From: Streptomyces sp. NRRL WC-3605
GTDB taxonomy: Bacteria > Actinomycetota > Actinomycetes > Streptomycetales > Streptomycetaceae
Assembly (NCBI RefSeq): GCF_001509795.1
Contig: NZ_LLZN01000002.1
Coordinates: forward strand, 1 to 64,000
Reading direction: 5' to 3'
DNA length: 64,000 nucleotides
Part shown: positions 33,388 through 42,108 of the stretch, one piece after another
Position numbering within the stretch: the stretch's first letter is position 1
How the letters are laid out: each line of letters opens with the position of its first letter
Notes under the pieces: generated by a model
Databases searched by the model: none
What the model was told of the DNA's origin: nothing
Seen by the model: the letters and a program-made list of their open reading frames with translations, nothing else
Program-made: the position numbers and the translations under genes

Positions 33388-34890
33388 GGCGGTCTCCCTC
33401 GCGAACCGGTCGCGCAGTTCGCGCTTGAGGATCTTGCCGCTGGCGTTGCGCGGGAGCTCGTCCACGAACACGACCCGCTTCGGGGCCTTGAAGTGGGCGA
33501 GCTTCTCGCGCGTGTGCTCGATCAGCTCCGCCTCGCTGACCTCGCCACGCGGCACGACGACCGCGGTGACCGCCTCGATCCACCGGTCGTCCGGCAGCCC
33601 GATCACGGCGGCCTCGGCGACGGCCCCGTGGGTGTAGAGGGCGTCCTCGACCTGCCGTGAGGCGACCAGGACGCCACCGGAGTTGATGACGTCCTTCACC
33701 CGGTCGACGATCGTGAAGTAGCCGTGCGCGTCACGCACCGCGAGGTCGCCGGAGCGGAACCAGCCGTCCCGGAAGGCCGCGGCGGTCTCCTCGGGCTTGT
33801 CCCAGTAGCCCTCGCACAGCTGCGGGGAGCGGTACACGATCTCGCCGGGCGTGCCGTCGGGCACGTCCTTGCCGTCCTCGTCGACCACGCGCGCGTCCAC
33901 GAACAGCACGGGCCTGCCGCAGGAGTCCATCCGGCCCTTGTGCTCGTCCGGCGCGAGGACGGTGGCGAGGGGGCCGATCTCGCTCTGCCCGAAGCAGTTG
34001 TAGAAGCCCAGCTTCGGGAGCCGTTCGCGCAGCCGCTCCAGGACGGGCACCGGCATGATCGAGGCGCCGTAGTACGCCTTGCGCAGCCCGCTCAAGTCGC
34101 GGTCGGCGAAGTCGGGGCGGCCCGCGAGGGCGATCCACACCGTGGGCGGGGCGAACAGGCTGTCCACCCGGCCGGCCTCGATCAGGTCCAGGAGCCGGTC
34201 GCCGTCGGGGGCGTCCAGGATGATGTTGGTGGCGCCGACCGCGAGGTAGGGCACCAGGAAGACGTGCATCTGCGCCGAGTGGTACAGCGGCAGGGAGTGC
34301 GCGGGGCGGTCGCCCGCGCTGAGGTCGAGCGCGGTGATGGCGCTCAGGTACTCGTGGACGAGCGCGCGGTGCGTCATCATCGCGCCCTTCGGCAGGGCCG
34401 TCGTCCCGGAGGTGTAGAGGAGCTGGACCAGGTCCTCGGTGCGCGGCTCGGGGCCGTCGTAGGGCTCCGCGCCGGCGAGCCGGGCGAGCAGGGAGTCGTC
34501 GGCGTCGCGCAGCGCCAGGGTCCGGGTGCCCTCGGGCAGCCGGGCGGCGAGGCCGGGGTCGGCGAGGACCAGCGCGCTGCCGGACTGGTGCACGAGATAG
34601 GCGAGGTCGTCGCCGGTCAGGTTCTGGTTGACCGGGACGTGGACGAGGCCCGCGCGGGCGCAGGCGAGGAAGCCGATCAGATAGGCGTCCGAGTTGTGGC
34701 CGTAGGCGCCGACCCGGTCGCCGGGGGCGAGGCCCTGGCCGAGCAGGACGGTCGCCGCGCGCGAGACGGCGTCGTCGAGTTCGGCGTACGTCCACGAGCG
34801 GTCGCCGTACTCCACCGCCGTGCGTGCCGGGGTGCGGTGGGCGCTGCGCCGGAGCACCCCGTCAACCGTGCTGCCCTGTCCCTGCGTCAT
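33385..34890 (-). CDS. Acyl-CoA synthetase, FadD13/long-chain type
   Basis: A 501-residue AMP-forming ligase. YTSGTTALPKGAMMTH near residue 168 is the AMP loop, FGQSEIGPL near 305 the second motif, GWFRSGDLAVRDAHGYFTIVDRVKDVI near 370-400 the adenylate-binding region and RNASGKILKREL near 485 the lid Lys. It is compact, like mycobacterial FadD13. ATG 34890 starts it with a weak upstream ribosome site. It is convergent with paaK and divergent from the acylase. Substrate is not predictable; with four acyl/aryl-CoA ligases in 12 kb the neighbourhood appears devoted to CoA-ester catabolism. Confidence 0.88.
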   Translation of the reverse strand: MTQGQGSTVDGVLRRSAHRTPARTAVEYGDRSWTYAELDDAVSRAATVLLGQGLAPGDRVGAYGHNSDAYLIGFLACARAGLVHVPVNQNLTGDDLAYLVHQSGSALVLADPGLAARLPEGTRTLALRDADDSLLARLAGAEPYDGPEPRTEDLVQLLYTSGTTALPKGAMMTHRALVHEYLSAITALDLSAGDRPAHSLPLYHSAQMHVFLVPYLAVGATNIILDAPDGDRLLDLIEAGRVDSLFAPPTVWIALAGRPDFADRDLSGLRKAYYGASIMPVPVLERLRERLPKLGFYNCFGQSEIGPLATVLAPDEHKGRMDSCGRPVLFVDARVVDEDGKDVPDGTPGEIVYRSPQLCEGYWDKPEETAAAFRDGWFRSGDLAVRDAHGYFTIVDRVKDVINSGGVLVASRQVEDALYTHGAVAEAAVIGLPDDRWIEAVTAVVVPRGEVSEAELIEHTREKLAHFKAPKRVVFVDELPRNASGKILKRELRDRFARETA

Positions 34891-35003
34891 GACTCATGAT
34901 CCTCGGTGCGCCGCCGGGGACAGGTCAAGCATCCGGGGGGTCGATTGCACCGACCAGTAGGTACGCTCAACCGCTCCTTCCCTCAACGACGTCGGGAGGC
35001 ACG

Positions 35004-37418
35004 ATGCGCACCACCCGTCTGAGACGACTGGCCGCCGCGGCCACCGTCCTGTTCACCGCCACCGCGGCCCTGCCGGCCGCCGCGGCCGAACGGCCGGGCC
35101 GCCACGACAACCCCTCGCACGGCGGCCTGTCGGCCGAGATCCGCTACACCGAGTACGGCATCCCCCATATCGTCGCCGGCAACTACAAGTCCCTGGGTTT
35201 CGGCACCGGTTGGGCGCAGGCCGCCGACCAGGTGTGCACCCTCGCCGACGGGTTCCTGACCGTGCGCGGCGAGCGCTCCCGGTTCCTCGGACCGGACGCG
35301 GCGACCGACTTCTCGCTGTCGTCGGCGGGCACGAACCTCTCCAGCGACCTGTACTTCCGCGGGGTGCGCCAGACGCGGACGGTCGAGAAGCTGCTCGCGC
35401 GGCCCGCGCCGCTCGGCCCGAGCCGTCAGGTCTCCGACCTGCTGCGCGGTTTCGCCTCCGGGTACAACGCGTGGCTGCGGCAGAACCGTGTCACCGACCC
35501 GGCCTGCAAGGGGGCCGCGTGGGTGCGGCCGGTGACCACGCTGGACGTGGTGGCCCGCTTCTACGCCTTCGCGGTGCTCGGTGGCCAGGGCGGTTCCGTC
35601 GACGACATCACGGCCGCACAGCCGCCCACCGGTGCCGCCGCCGGCGCCAAGAGCGCCGCGCCGGACGCCGACGCCGTGATCCGGGCCGTGCGGCAGCGGA
35701 CCGCCGACGCCGCCATGGGGTCGAACGCGGTGGCCTTCCGGGGCGACACCACGGCGAGCGGACGCGGTCTGCTGCTGGGCAATCCGCACTACCCGTGGCA
35801 GGGCGGCCGCCGGTTCTGGCAGTCGCAGCAGACCATCCCCGGTGAACTCGACGTCGCGGGCGGGTCGTTGCTGGGCTCCCCCACGATCTCCATCGGCTAC
35901 AACGCGCATGTGGCGTGGAGCCACACCGTGTCGACGGGTGTGCCGTTCGCCCTGCGCCAGCTCACGCTGGATCCCGCCGACCCCACCGTCTACCTCGTGG
36001 ACGGCCGGCGCGAGCGGATGACGAAGCGGACCGTGACGGTGCCGGTCAAGGGCGCCGCCCCGGTGACCCGCACCCAGTGGTGGACCCGGTACGGCCCCGT
36101 CGTCGCCGATCCCACCGGGAACCCCCCGCTGCCCTGGACGGCGACGACGGCGTTCGCGCTGCACGACCCGAACGCCGCGAACATGCGGTTCGCCGACACC
36201 TCGCTCGGCTTCGGCAAGGCCCGGAGCACGGCCGACGTGCTGAAGTCCCTGTCCCGGCACCAGGGTCTGCCGTGGGTGAACACCATCGCCGCAGACTCCT
36301 CGGGGCACTCGCTGTTCAGCCAGTCGCAGGTGCTGCCCCGGATCACCGACGAGCTGGCGGCGCGCTGCTCCACCCCGCTGGGGAAGGCCACCTATCCGGC
36401 GGCGGGCCTCGCGGTCCTCGACGGCTCCCGCGGTGACTGTGCGCTCGGCCGGGACGCCGACGCCGTCCAGCCGGGGACGTTCGGACCGAAGCGGATGCCG
36501 ACGCTGAAGGACGCTCCGTACGTGGAGAACTCCAACGACAGTGCCTGGCTCGCCAACGCCGACCGGCCGCTGACCGGGTACGAGCGGATCTTCGGCACGG
36601 TCGGCACCCAGCGGTCGCTGCGTACGCGCGGTGCCGTCGAGGACGTGGCGGCGATGGCGCGCAAGGGCTCGCTGACCGTACGGGACCTTCAGCGGCAGCA
36701 GTTCGCGAACCGGGTGCCCGCCGCCGATCTGGCGGCGGCCGACGTGGCGACGGCGTGCGCCGCGCTGCCGGGCGGCACGGCGACGGGCGGCGACGGCACG
36801 GCGGTCGACGTGTCGGAGGCCTGCCGGGTGCTCGCGAAGTGGGACCGCACCATGGACACCGGCAGCCGTGGCGCCCTCCTGTTCGACCGGTTCTGGCGCA
36901 AGTTCAACACCTCCGTGCCGTCGGCCGAGCGGTGGAAGGTGCCCTTCTCGGCGGCGGATCCGGTGCGCACGCCGAACACCCTCAACACCGGCGCGCCCGG
37001 GTTCGCGAGGGCGCTCGCGGACACGGTGGCCGAGCTGCGGGGCGCGGGCGTCGCGCTGGACTCGCGGCTGGGCGAGCACCAGTTCGTCGTACGGAACGGG
37101 CAGCGCATCGCCGTTCCGGGCGGCACCGAGCAGCTCGGGGTGTGGAACAAGGTCGAGCCGGTGTGGAACCCGGCGCAGGGCGGCTACACCGAGGTGACGA
37201 CCGGCTCCAGCCACATCCAGGCGGTCGGCTGGGACGGCAGCCGCTGCCCGGTGGCGCGGACGCTGCTGACGTACGCGCAGTCGTCGAACGCGAAGTCGCC
37301 GCATTTCAGCGACCAGACGCGGCTGTTCTCGGGTGAGAGGTGGGTGACGGCGCGGTTCTGCGAGAAGGACGTCCTGGCGTCGCCCGCGCTGCGGATCGTG
37401 CGGGTGCGCGAGCGCTGA
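35004..37418 (+). CDS. Secreted penicillin-acylase-family N-terminal nucleophile hydrolase (AhlM/aculeacin acylase type)
   Basis: An 804-residue precursor with a signal peptide (about 1-34), an alpha chain, and self-cleavage at Ser240 in MGSNAVAF, which becomes the catalytic N-terminal Ser of the beta chain. Further landmarks are NPHYPWQGGRRFWQ near 260, the oxyanion and binding segment YNAHVAWSHTVSTG near 300, and NSNDSAW-type signature VENSNDSAWLANADRPL near 508. Its features and length match Streptomyces AHL acylase AhlM and the aculeacin A acylase group, which hydrolyse amide-linked fatty acyl chains from homoserine lactones or lipopeptides. GGGAGG lies 4 bases before ATG 35004. A terminator follows at 37424-37468. 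Substrate range is inferred. Confidence 0.88.
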   Translation: MRTTRLRRLAAAATVLFTATAALPAAAAERPGRHDNPSHGGLSAEIRYTEYGIPHIVAGNYKSLGFGTGWAQAADQVCTLADGFLTVRGERSRFLGPDAATDFSLSSAGTNLSSDLYFRGVRQTRTVEKLLARPAPLGPSRQVSDLLRGFASGYNAWLRQNRVTDPACKGAAWVRPVTTLDVVARFYAFAVLGGQGGSVDDITAAQPPTGAAAGAKSAAPDADAVIRAVRQRTADAAMGSNAVAFRGDTTASGRGLLLGNPHYPWQGGRRFWQSQQTIPGELDVAGGSLLGSPTISIGYNAHVAWSHTVSTGVPFALRQLTLDPADPTVYLVDGRRERMTKRTVTVPVKGAAPVTRTQWWTRYGPVVADPTGNPPLPWTATTAFALHDPNAANMRFADTSLGFGKARSTADVLKSLSRHQGLPWVNTIAADSSGHSLFSQSQVLPRITDELAARCSTPLGKATYPAAGLAVLDGSRGDCALGRDADAVQPGTFGPKRMPTLKDAPYVENSNDSAWLANADRPLTGYERIFGTVGTQRSLRTRGAVEDVAAMARKGSLTVRDLQRQQFANRVPAADLAAADVATACAALPGGTATGGDGTAVDVSEACRVLAKWDRTMDTGSRGALLFDRFWRKFNTSVPSAERWKVPFSAADPVRTPNTLNTGAPGFARALADTVAELRGAGVALDSRLGEHQFVVRNGQRIAVPGGTEQLGVWNKVEPVWNPAQGGYTEVTTGSSHIQAVGWDGSRCPVARTLLTYAQSSNAKSPHFSDQTRLFSGERWVTARFCEKDVLASPALRIVRVRER

Positions 37419-37423
37419 GCGGC

Positions 37424-37468
37424 CACGGCCCCGCCGCGCGTCCTGGCCGGGCGCGGGGCGGGGCCGTG
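37424..37468. terminator. Bidirectional terminator
   Basis: CACGGCCCCGCC at 37424-37435 pairs perfectly with GGCGGGGCCGTG at 37457-37468. It lies between the convergent acylase gene and the acyl-CoA synthetase. Confidence 0.8.
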
Positions 37469-37473
37469 CCGTC

Positions 37474-39051
37474 TCACACGGGGCGGGCACGGCCCTGCCA
37501 GTACGGGTCGCGCAACCGCCGTTTGTACAGCTTGCCGTTGGGGTCCCGGGGCATCTCGGCGACGAAGTCGACGCTGAGGGGCCGCTTGTAGCCGGCGAGC
37601 CGTTCGGCGCAGTGGGCGAGGACGGCGGCGGCGAGGTCCGGGCCGGGGTCGTGGCCGGGGGCCGGTTCGACGACGGCCTTGACCTCCTCGCCCCAGTCGT
37701 CGTGCGGGACTCCGAAGACGGCGGCGTCGGCGACGGCGGGGTGGGAGAGCAGCACGGACTCGATCTCGGCGGGGTAGATGTTGACGCCGCCCGAGATGAT
37801 CATGTCGATCTTGCGGTCGCGGAGGAAGAGGTAGCCCTCCTCGTCGAGGAGGCCGAGGTCGCCGACGGTGAAGAAGTCGCCGACGCGGTTCGCACGGGTC
37901 TTGGCCTCGTCCTTGTGGTAGCTGAAGCCGCCGGTGTCCATCCGCAGGTAGACGGTGCCGAGTTCGCCGGGCGGGAGCCGGTTGCCGTCGTCGTCGAGGA
38001 CGGCGATCTCGCTGATCGGCCAGGCCCGGCCGACCGTGCCGGGCCTCTTCAGCCAGTCCTCGGCGGTCGCGAAGGTCCCGCCGCCCTCGCTGGCCGCGTA
38101 GTACTCCTCGACGCACGGACCCCACCAGTCGAGCATCGCCCGCTTCACGTGCCCGGGGCAGGGCGCGGCGCCGTGGAGGGCGTGCCGCATGGAGGAGACG
38201 TCGTAGCGGGCCCGTGTCTCCTCGGGCAGGGCGAGCAGCCGGTGGAACTGGGTCGGGACCATGTGGGTGTGGGTGCAGCGGTGGGTGTCGATGGCGCGGA
38301 GCATGTCCTCGGGGGTCCACTTGTCCATCAGCACCAGCCGGTGGCCGATGTGCAGGGACGCGCCCGCGAACTGGAGCACGGCGGTGTGGTAGAGCGGCGA
38401 GGACACGAGGTGGACGTTGCCGTCGAACGGCCGGATGCCGAAGATGCCGAGGAAGCCGCCCAGGTGGGCCTCCTCGGGCGCCCTGCCGGACAGGGGGCGG
38501 CGGATGCCGCGCGGGCGGCCGGTGGTGCCCGAGGTGTAGTTCATGACCCAGCCGAGGGTGCGGTCGGCGGGCGCTGACTCCGGCTGCCCGTCGAGGAGTT
38601 CGGGGTAGGGCCGGAATCCCTCGGCGGCGCCGACCGCGTACCGGTGGGCCGGCGGGAGACCGGCCTCGTCGGCGGCCTGGCGTGCGGCGTCCGCGTACCG
38701 CTCGTGCGCGACGAGCACCTTGGCGCCGGAGTCGGCGACGATCCAGGCGATCTCGGGGCCGACGAGATGGTGGTTGACGGGGACGAGGTAGAAGCCGGCC
38801 TGTCCGGCCGCGAGGTAGGCGGTGAGGAACTCGGCGCCGTTGGGGAGGACGACGGCGAAGGCGTCGCCGCGTTCCAGGCCGGCGGCCCGCAGGCCGTGCA
38901 CGAGACGGTTGGCGTCGGCGTGCAGCCGTCCGGCGGTCCACCGCTCGCCGTCGGGGGCGACGAGCACGGTGCGGCCGGGTTCGGCGGCGGCCTGTGCCCA
39001 GAAGCCGACGGGCGCCTTGTTCTCCGCGTGTGCCGCGGGCCCGCCGGTCAT
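37474..39051 (-). CDS. Acyl-CoA synthetase (fadD-like), coupled to nitronate monooxygenase
   Basis: A 525-residue AMP-forming ligase. The AMP loop is NYTSGTTGRPRG near residue 165, followed by EYYAASEGGG near 308, TGGFSYHKDEAKT near 365, FFTVGDLGLLDEEGYLFLRDRKIDMIISGGVNIYPAEIE (adenylate site, about 390-425) and DPNGKLYKR near 505. The ATP loop has Arg where Lys is usual (GRPRG). ATG 39051 overlaps the stop of the upstream monooxygenase (ATGA), so they are translationally coupled. The pair is preceded by the TCTGA operator at 40200, shared with the hydratase operon, so it belongs to the same putative regulon. Confidence 0.88.
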   Translation of the reverse strand: MTGGPAAHAENKAPVGFWAQAAAEPGRTVLVAPDGERWTAGRLHADANRLVHGLRAAGLERGDAFAVVLPNGAEFLTAYLAAGQAGFYLVPVNHHLVGPEIAWIVADSGAKVLVAHERYADAARQAADEAGLPPAHRYAVGAAEGFRPYPELLDGQPESAPADRTLGWVMNYTSGTTGRPRGIRRPLSGRAPEEAHLGGFLGIFGIRPFDGNVHLVSSPLYHTAVLQFAGASLHIGHRLVLMDKWTPEDMLRAIDTHRCTHTHMVPTQFHRLLALPEETRARYDVSSMRHALHGAAPCPGHVKRAMLDWWGPCVEEYYAASEGGGTFATAEDWLKRPGTVGRAWPISEIAVLDDDGNRLPPGELGTVYLRMDTGGFSYHKDEAKTRANRVGDFFTVGDLGLLDEEGYLFLRDRKIDMIISGGVNIYPAEIESVLLSHPAVADAAVFGVPHDDWGEEVKAVVEPAPGHDPGPDLAAAVLAHCAERLAGYKRPLSVDFVAEMPRDPNGKLYKRRLRDPYWQGRARPV

Positions 39052-40157
39052 CGTCCGCTCCGGCCCGCGACGCGGTTCAGGCGGTCGACGGCCCGTTCGA
39101 AGCCCCGCGTGAGGTCGTCGAAGACCTCCCGGACGCTGCGTTCGGTGGTCATCCGGCCGACGATCTGCCCGACCGGGGTGCCGAGCAGGGGTTCCACCTC
39201 GTACCGCTGGATGCGGGAGACGGCGTCGGCGACCAGGAGCCCTTGGAGGGGCATGGGCAGGGTGCCGGGGCCGTCCGGGTCGTCCCAGGCGTCGGTCCAG
39301 TCGGTGCGCAGCTGACGTGCGGGTTTGCCGGTGAGGGCGCGGGAGCGGACGGTGTCGGAGGAGGTGGCCGCGAGGAGCTTGCGGGTGAGGGCGGGCGAGT
39401 GGAGGTCCGCCTCGGTGGTGGTGAGCCACACGGAGCCCAGCCACACGCCTTGGGCGCCGAGCGCGAGCGCGGCGGCCACCTGCTGTCCGCTGCCGATGCC
39501 GCCGGCGGCGAGGACCGGCAGCGGGTGGACCTCCTCCACGACCTCCGGGGTGAGCACCATGGACGCGATCTCACCGGTGTGGCCGCCCGCCTCGTAGCCC
39601 TGCGCGACGACGACGTCGATTCCGGCGTCCCTGTGCTTGCGGGCGTGGCGGGCGCTTCCGGCGAGGGCGGCGACGAGCACGCCCTGCTCGTGGGCGCGGG
39701 CGACGACGTCGGCGGGCGGGGAGCCGAGGGCGTTGGCGAGCAGTGCGATGGGGTGGCCGAAGGCGACGTCGAGCTGGCGGCGGGCGACCTGTTCCATCCA
39801 GCCGGTGATGCGCCAGCCGGCGGCCTCCCCCGCGGGCAGTTCGGGTACGCCGTACTTGGCGAGGGTGTCCTGGACGAACTGCCGGTGCCCGGCCGGGATC
39901 ATGGCCTCGGCATCGGTCTCGCCGACGCCCTCGACCTTGGCGGCGGGCATGACGACGTCGAGGCCGTAGGGCAGCCCGCCGACGTGGGCGTCGATCCAGT
40001 CGAGGTCGCGGGCGAGGTCGTCCGGGGCGGTGTAGCGGACCGCGCCGAGCACCCCGAAGCCGCCGGCCCGGCTGATGGCCGCGGCGACGGCGGGGAACGG
40101 CGTGAAGCCGAAGACGGCGTGCTCGACTCCCAGGGTGGTGCTCAACTCCGTCTGCAT
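39048..40157 (-). CDS. Nitronate monooxygenase-family FMN enzyme
   Basis: A 369-residue TIM-barrel flavoenzyme of the nitronate monooxygenase/2-nitropropane dioxygenase family. FMN phosphate-binding and catalytic segments are seen: AAISRAGGFGVLGA near residue 30, AQGYEAGGHTG near 190 with the catalytic-type His, PVLAAGGIGSGQQVAAALALGAQGVWLGS near 220-250. The class includes true nitronate oxidases but also uncharacterised FMN enzymes placed in fatty-acid and steroid clusters of actinobacteria. ATG 40157 begins it; the operator palindrome at 40200 is 43 bases upstream. It is the first gene of a two-gene operon with an acyl-CoA synthetase, which suggests action on a CoA or acid intermediate rather than on nitroalkanes. 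Confidence 0.85.
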   Translation of the reverse strand: MQTELSTTLGVEHAVFGFTPFPAVAAAISRAGGFGVLGAVRYTAPDDLARDLDWIDAHVGGLPYGLDVVMPAAKVEGVGETDAEAMIPAGHRQFVQDTLAKYGVPELPAGEAAGWRITGWMEQVARRQLDVAFGHPIALLANALGSPPADVVARAHEQGVLVAALAGSARHARKHRDAGIDVVVAQGYEAGGHTGEIASMVLTPEVVEEVHPLPVLAAGGIGSGQQVAAALALGAQGVWLGSVWLTTTEADLHSPALTRKLLAATSSDTVRSRALTGKPARQLRTDWTDAWDDPDGPGTLPMPLQGLLVADAVSRIQRYEVEPLLGTPVGQIVGRMTTERSVREVFDDLTRGFERAVDRLNRVAGRSGR

Positions 40158-40199
40158 GGGCGCAGGATGCCGCAGTCGTCCGGACGACGGAAGGCTTTT

Positions 40200-40216
40200 T
40201 CTGATACACCGTCAGA
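40200..40216. promoter_or_regulatory. Operator-like palindrome, copy 2
   Basis: TCTGA-TACACCG-TCAGA, with T-runs on both sides, lies 43 bases upstream of the nitronate monooxygenase start. It matches the palindrome at 27358-27374 in 14 of 17 positions and has the same length and flanks. Confidence 0.65.
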
Positions 40217-40271
40217 TCTTTTCGGTGTCATTGGATGGGCACACACCGTTGACATGACCCCGTTCTGACAG

Positions 40272-40311
40272 GAAAGTTTCACCCGGCACGGCGATCACGA
40301 AAGATACTTTC
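40272..40311. promoter_or_regulatory. Paired GAAA/TTTC palindromes upstream of serine hydrolase
   Basis: GAAA-G-TTTC at 40272-40280 and GAAAG-ATA-CTTTC at 40299-40311 lie 24-63 bases before the serine hydrolase start. The paired short palindromes look like a regulator site; the regulator (perhaps MurR/RpiR-type, by analogy) is a guess. Confidence 0.45.
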
Positions 40312-40334
40312 ATCCGGATGGCGGGAGGCCCTCG

Positions 40335-42101
40335 GTGGCGGACGGCAACGCAGGCATGACGCGACGTCAACTCGGCAAGGGCGTCATGGCCCTGGGCGGC
40401 GCGCTCGCGCTCGCCCCTCTCCCGGCCGTCCCCGCGGCCGCCGCGACGGGCCGCGCCGGCACCCTGCGGCACGGCTCCCCAGAGCGCGCCGGCCTCCTCT
40501 CCTCCGCGCTGCGCCGGCTCGTCACCGACGCCGAGGCGTTCCTCGGCCCCTCGCCGCAGCACCCCTGGTACGCGGGCGCGGTCCTGCTGGCCGGGCGCGG
40601 CGGTACGGTCGCCCTGCACGAGCCGATCGGCATGGCGGTGCGCTACCAGGCGTACGACGAGAAGACCGACACGGGCGTGGAGTTCCCCGCCGAGCAGCAG
40701 ATACCGATGACCGAGGACACCGTCTTCGACCTGGCCTCCGTCTCCAAGCTGTTCACCTCGATCCTCGCCGTGCAGCAGATCGAACGCGGCACGCTCGGCC
40801 TGGAGGCGACGGTCGCCTCCTACCTCCCGGACTTCGGGCGGGCCGGCAAGCAGGACATCACCATCCGTCAGCTCCTCACCCACACCTCCGGGTTCCGGGC
40901 CTGGATCCCGCTCTACAGCGCCCCCACCCACGAGGGGAAGCTCCAGCTCATCTGGGACGAGGCGCCGCTCAACCCGCCCGGCAGCACCTACCTCTACTCC
41001 GACCTCAACCTGATCTCCCTCCAGCTGGTGCTGGAGAAGATCACGGGCCGTACCCTCGACACCCTGCTCCACGACGAGATCACCGGCCCCCTCGGGATGA
41101 GGCACACCCGCTACAACCCGCCCGCCTCGTGGAAACCGCGGATCGCGGCGACCGAGGACGCCCGCACGCCCTGGTCCGGTCTGGACCGGGGCCTCGTGTG
41201 GGGCGAGGTGCACGACGAGAACGCCTTCAGCCTCGGCGGCGTCGCGGGCCACGCCGGGGTGTTCTCCACCGCCTGGGACCTCGCGGTCCTCGGCCGGACC
41301 CTGCTCAACGGCGGCTCCTACGGCCGGACGCACATCCTGTCGCCGGACTCCGTGGAGCTGATGTTCACGGACTTCAACACCGCCTTCCCCGGGGACGAGC
41401 ACGGCCTCGGCTTCGAGCTCTACCAGCACTGGTACATGGGAGCCATGGCCACCCCCCGCACGGCCGGCCACACCGGCTTCACGGGCACCTCGCTGGTCCT
41501 CGACCCGACGACCGACTCCTTCCTCGTCGTCCTGGGCAACTCCGTGCACCCGGTGCGCGGTTGGCGGTCCGGGTCGGCGCCCCGGGTGGCCGCCGGCAAC
41601 AACATGGCGCGCGCGGTGCCGGTGCGCCCGGCCCACGGCCGTACCGCGTGGTTCTCCGGCATGGCCAGCGCCACGACCGCCACGCTCGCGCTCCCCGCGC
41701 TCGACACCTCGCGCGGCGGCGCGCGGCTGACCTGCGCCGTGTGGTGGGACACCGAGCCGGCGGCGGACGTCCTCGCGCTGGAGACGTCCACGGACGAGGG
41801 CGCCACCTGGAAGCCGCTGCCGTTCACGGCCGCGCGCAAGGGCGACGGGGACGAGGAGCACCCGGCGGGCACGGCCACCGGCTGGTCGGGGCGGGCCTGG
41901 CACCGGCTGACCGCGCCACTGCCCGCCGCCCCCGCGCTGCGGGTGCGCTGGCGCTACACCACCGACCGGCTGTACGTGGGCCGGGGCGCGTACGTGGACG
42001 GGCTGCGGGTCGAGAGAGCGCACCGGGTCCTGTTCGACGAGTCACGGCCCGCGGACGCCGCACGGCTGACGGCCACCGGCTGGACGGCGTCGCGGGACTG
42101 A
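40335..42101 (+). CDS. Exported serine hydrolase, class C beta-lactamase fold
   Basis: A 588-residue secreted hydrolase. TRRQLGKG near the N terminus followed by a hydrophobic stretch to AAAA (about residue 38) looks like a Tat signal. The beta-lactamase/esterase domain (about 45-420) has SVSK (in LASVSKLFTS, near residue 136), the YSDLN motif (YxN) near 221, and GHTGFTG near 380, all three catalytic boxes. The C-terminal 150 residues form a beta-rich module (RLTCAVWWDTEPAADVLALETSTDEGATW) of galactose-binding or immunoglobulin-like type. Members hydrolyse wall peptides, esters or amides. GTG 40335 has GGGAGG upstream. The paired GAAA/TTTC palindromes suggest regulated expression. Confidence 0.85.
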   Translation: MADGNAGMTRRQLGKGVMALGGALALAPLPAVPAAAATGRAGTLRHGSPERAGLLSSALRRLVTDAEAFLGPSPQHPWYAGAVLLAGRGGTVALHEPIGMAVRYQAYDEKTDTGVEFPAEQQIPMTEDTVFDLASVSKLFTSILAVQQIERGTLGLEATVASYLPDFGRAGKQDITIRQLLTHTSGFRAWIPLYSAPTHEGKLQLIWDEAPLNPPGSTYLYSDLNLISLQLVLEKITGRTLDTLLHDEITGPLGMRHTRYNPPASWKPRIAATEDARTPWSGLDRGLVWGEVHDENAFSLGGVAGHAGVFSTAWDLAVLGRTLLNGGSYGRTHILSPDSVELMFTDFNTAFPGDEHGLGFELYQHWYMGAMATPRTAGHTGFTGTSLVLDPTTDSFLVVLGNSVHPVRGWRSGSAPRVAAGNNMARAVPVRPAHGRTAWFSGMASATTATLALPALDTSRGGARLTCAVWWDTEPAADVLALETSTDEGATWKPLPFTAARKGDGDEEHPAGTATGWSGRAWHRLTAPLPAAPALRVRWRYTTDRLYVGRGAYVDGLRVERAHRVLFDESRPADAARLTATGWTASRD

Positions 42102-42108
42102 CGCGCCG

